A DNA stretch of 64,000 bases from Bin87 sp965116785 (GTDB taxonomy: Bacteria > Chloroflexota > Dehalococcoidia > Lucifugimonadales > UBA3495), in NCBI GenBank assembly GCA_965116785.1, contig OZ220731.1, positions 1,736,001-1,800,000 on the forward strand, in the 5' to 3' direction. Of this stretch, positions 62,198-64,000 are shown piece after piece (the first letter of the stretch is position 1; each line of letters opens with the position of its first letter). Made by a program: the position numbers and the translations under genes. The notes beneath the pieces are model-generated. The model did no database searches and was not told the DNA's origin. It was given only the letters and a program-made list of their open reading frames with translations.

Positions 62198-64000
62198 TCA
62201 GATGGTCTGTTTCAGGCGCACGGCGAGTGACCTGGTCAGGCCGGGCACCGCGGCGATTTCCTCGACGCTGGCCTCCTTGATGCCCTGCAGCGAGCCAAAC
62301 CGGCGCATCAGCATGCGCTTCCGCTTGGGGCCGATGCCGGTGACCATATCGATGGGCGATTTCAGCGTGCTCTTGGAACGAAGGTTGCGGTGGAAGCTGA
62401 TGGCGAACCGGTGGGCTTCGTCACGGATGCGCTGCATGAGGTAAAGCGCCTGCGAATCCCGGGGCAGAACGATGGGTTCAGGTGTATGGGGAACGAATAT
62501 TTCCTCGTTTTCCTTGGCCAGCGAACACAACGGGATCTGCTCCAGGCCCAGGTGGAGCATCACCTCGCGGGCTGCGGAAAGGTGACCCTTGCCTCCGTCG
62601 ATGACCACCAGGTCGGGAACCACTCCCCAATTGTCGACCTTGCCATCCGGATCGGGGTTGGCGATGGCCTGGCTCAGCCGCTTGAAGCGACGGGTCAGCA
62701 TCTCCTTCATGCTGGCATAGTCGTCCACGCCGTCCACCGCCTTGATCTTGAACCGGCGGTAATCACGAGTGCGGGCCTTGCCTTCGTCGAAGACAACCAT
62801 GCTGCCCACCAGGTTGCTCCCCTGGATATGGGAGATGTCGTAGCACTCCATGCGTCGCGGAGCCGTGGGCAGGCTGAGTTCCTCCTCCAGCTCCGCCAGC
62901 GCGCCCTGGATGGCGTCCGAACGGTTCAGCCACTTGACCCGATGCTGGGCCAGGCCCTCCGAGGCGTTGGCGGCGACCACGTCCATCAGCTTGCGGTTCT
63001 CGCCACGCTGGGGACGATACAGGCGAACCGCGCCGCCACGGCGGCCGCGCAGAAAGTCCTGCAGGAGCTGGGCATCCTCGTCCGGGGCATCGTGCTGCAC
63101 CAGGATGATGGGAGGCACTTCCAGCGCGGTGGCGTAGAACTGCTGGACGAACTGGGCGATGATCTCGCCGGGTTCGCCGTCCTGGGGGCCCTCCATGAAG
63201 AAATGATCCCGACCGATCAGCTTGCCGCGGCGGATGAAGAACACCTCGACCCAGGTTTCGTTCGCGGCAACGGAAACCGCGATGGCGTCGAGGTCCGTAG
63301 AACGCCCGGAGTCTACCTTGACGGTCCGTTCCTCCTCGAACTTCTGAATGGCAGCCATCTGATCCCGAAGAGCGGCGGCGCGCTCGAATTCCAATTCCTC
63401 CGCGGCCGCCTCCATCTTGTCGCGAAGTTGACCCGTGACCAGTTCGGTGTTCCCTTCAAGGAACAGGATCACCTGCTTGACGACCTCGGCATACTCGTCC
63501 TGGCTGGCAAGGCCAGCGCAGGGTCCGACGCAGCGGTGAATGTAGTATTCCAGGCAGGGCCGCGGGTCGGTTCCCGTGATCCGCTTGGTGCAGGAACGGT
63601 ACGGGAACAGCTTCTTGACCAGGTCCATGGACTGGCGGACGCTGCCCGCGCTGGCGAAAGGGCCGAAGTAGCGGGCGCCGTCCTTGTGGACCCCGCGAGT
63701 GATGTACACGCGGGGGAAGTCCTCGGCGAGGTCTACCTTCAGGTAGGGGTAGGTTTTGTCATCCTTGAGCCGGACGTTGAAATAGGGCCGGTGGCGCTTG
63801 ATGAGCGTGTTCTCAAGGATCAGAGCCTCGGCCTCGGTGTCGGTGACGATGTATTCGAAGTCGGACAGCTCGCTGACCATGCGCCGGGTCTTGCGATCCA
63901 GACCCGCAGGCGATCCGAAATAGGAACGCAGCCTGTTGCGCAGGACCGCTGCCTTACCGACGTAGATGACCGCCCCGGCGGCATTCTTCATCAGGTAAAC
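62198..64000 (-). CDS. uvrC: Excinuclease ABC subunit C (5' end beyond the window)
   Basis: 601 codons of UvrC, which makes both incisions in nucleotide-excision repair; the gene runs off the right edge. The last bases read VYLMKNAAGAVIYVGKA, so the frame is open to 64000 and only a short N-terminal piece (to the GIY-YIG Tyr) is missing. GIY-YIG domain: VYL/VIYVGKAAVLRNRLRSYF. UvrB-binding helices: EFERAAALRDQMAAI. RNaseH-like endonuclease: ECYDISHIQGSNLVGSMVVF, split as ECYDISHIQGS and NLVGSMVVF, and VIDGGKGHLSAA; HhH at the end: GIGPKRKRMLMRRFGSLQGI. Annotating the ATG at 63991 as the start would truncate the nuclease domain. Confidence 0.96.
   Translation of the reverse strand, partial: VYLMKNAAGAVIYVGKAAVLRNRLRSYFGSPAGLDRKTRRMVSELSDFEYIVTDTEAEALILENTLIKRHRPYFNVRLKDDKTYPYLKVDLAEDFPRVYITRGVHKDGARYFGPFASAGSVRQSMDLVKKLFPYRSCTKRITGTDPRPCLEYYIHRCVGPCAGLASQDEYAEVVKQVILFLEGNTELVTGQLRDKMEAAAEELEFERAAALRDQMAAIQKFEEERTVKVDSGRSTDLDAIAVSVAANETWVEVFFIRRGKLIGRDHFFMEGPQDGEPGEIIAQFVQQFYATALEVPPIILVQHDAPDEDAQLLQDFLRGRRGGAVRLYRPQRGENRKLMDVVAANASEGLAQHRVKWLNRSDAIQGALAELEEELSLPTAPRRMECYDISHIQGSNLVGSMVVFDEGKARTRDYRRFKIKAVDGVDDYASMKEMLTRRFKRLSQAIANPDPDGKVDNWGVVPDLVVIDGGKGHLSAAREVMLHLGLEQIPLCSLAKENEEIFVPHTPEPIVLPRDSQALYLMQRIRDEAHRFAISFHRNLRSKSTLKSPIDMVTGIGPKRKRMLMRRFGSLQGIKEASVEEIAAVPGLTRSLAVRLKQTI

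Overview
The window is a high-GC bacterial chromosome segment dominated by single-copy metabolic genes, with short mobile-element relics. No rRNA, tRNA, CRISPR array or plasmid/phage backbone was seen. The mix of FMN/F420-type LLM oxidoreductases, type III (CaiB/BaiF) CoA-transferases, a Rieske oxygenase, an HyuA/DUF917 pair, a compact zinc-type L28 and a GSI-alpha glutamine synthetase suggests a heterotroph of the Chloroflexota (SAR202/Dehalococcoidia-like). This is an inference from gene content, not from a marker-gene tree.

Left part (1-6.4 kb): a small secreted protein with a MYXO-CTERM-like tail, a GMC oxidoreductase, a frameshifted small gene, and two related IS1380-type relics flanking a small zinc-ribbon membrane protein. 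6.4-17.6 kb (minus strand): one long run urtA-urtB-urtC-urtD-urtE-glnA-ureA-ureB-ureC-ureF-ureG-ureD. It encodes urea import, urea hydrolysis to ammonia and ammonia capture as glutamine, in pathway order. ureE is absent. A two-armed inverted repeat separates urtA from urtB.

18.6-31.8 kb: a fused tandem CaiB/BaiF CoA-transferase, an IS5-type relic, a GlcG-like protein, an arylsulfotransferase-like propeller, an NMT1-type binding protein plus LLM oxidoreductase pair, a full-length Lhr helicase and an FMN-dependent alpha-hydroxy-acid dehydrogenase. 32.7-37.3 kb: a large secreted protein with five fibronectin III modules and two lipoproteins. 37.3-46.9 kb: an SDR/DUF917/HyuA operon, a jelly-roll protein, a radical SAM protein, a gluconate-dehydrogenase subunit-3-like protein, a Rieske oxygenase alpha/beta pair and a CocE-type hydrolase.

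47-53.3 kb: a tiny Tat-signal peptide gene, then mutL, a HAD-like protein and an ArsC/Spx-family gene on the minus strand, rpmB on the plus strand, and rpe, argH and a TIM-barrel isomerase on the minus strand. The ArsC/Spx-family gene is the strongest discovery candidate. Its catalytic first Cys position is an in-frame TGA, immediately followed by an 11-bp hairpin whose loop contains GGT. With a good ribosome-binding site upstream, this reads as a previously missed selenoprotein with a bacterial SECIS. 53.5-58 kb: pterin carbinolamine dehydratase, then an overlapping HEPN-MNT-Mrr defence-like cassette, an LLM oxidoreductase, an MmcB-like nuclease and an isochorismatase-fold protein. 58-64 kb (minus strand): a PD-(D/E)XK-like hypothetical protein, a PIG-L deacetylase, an aldehyde dehydrogenase, an unknown protein and uvrC, which runs off the right edge.
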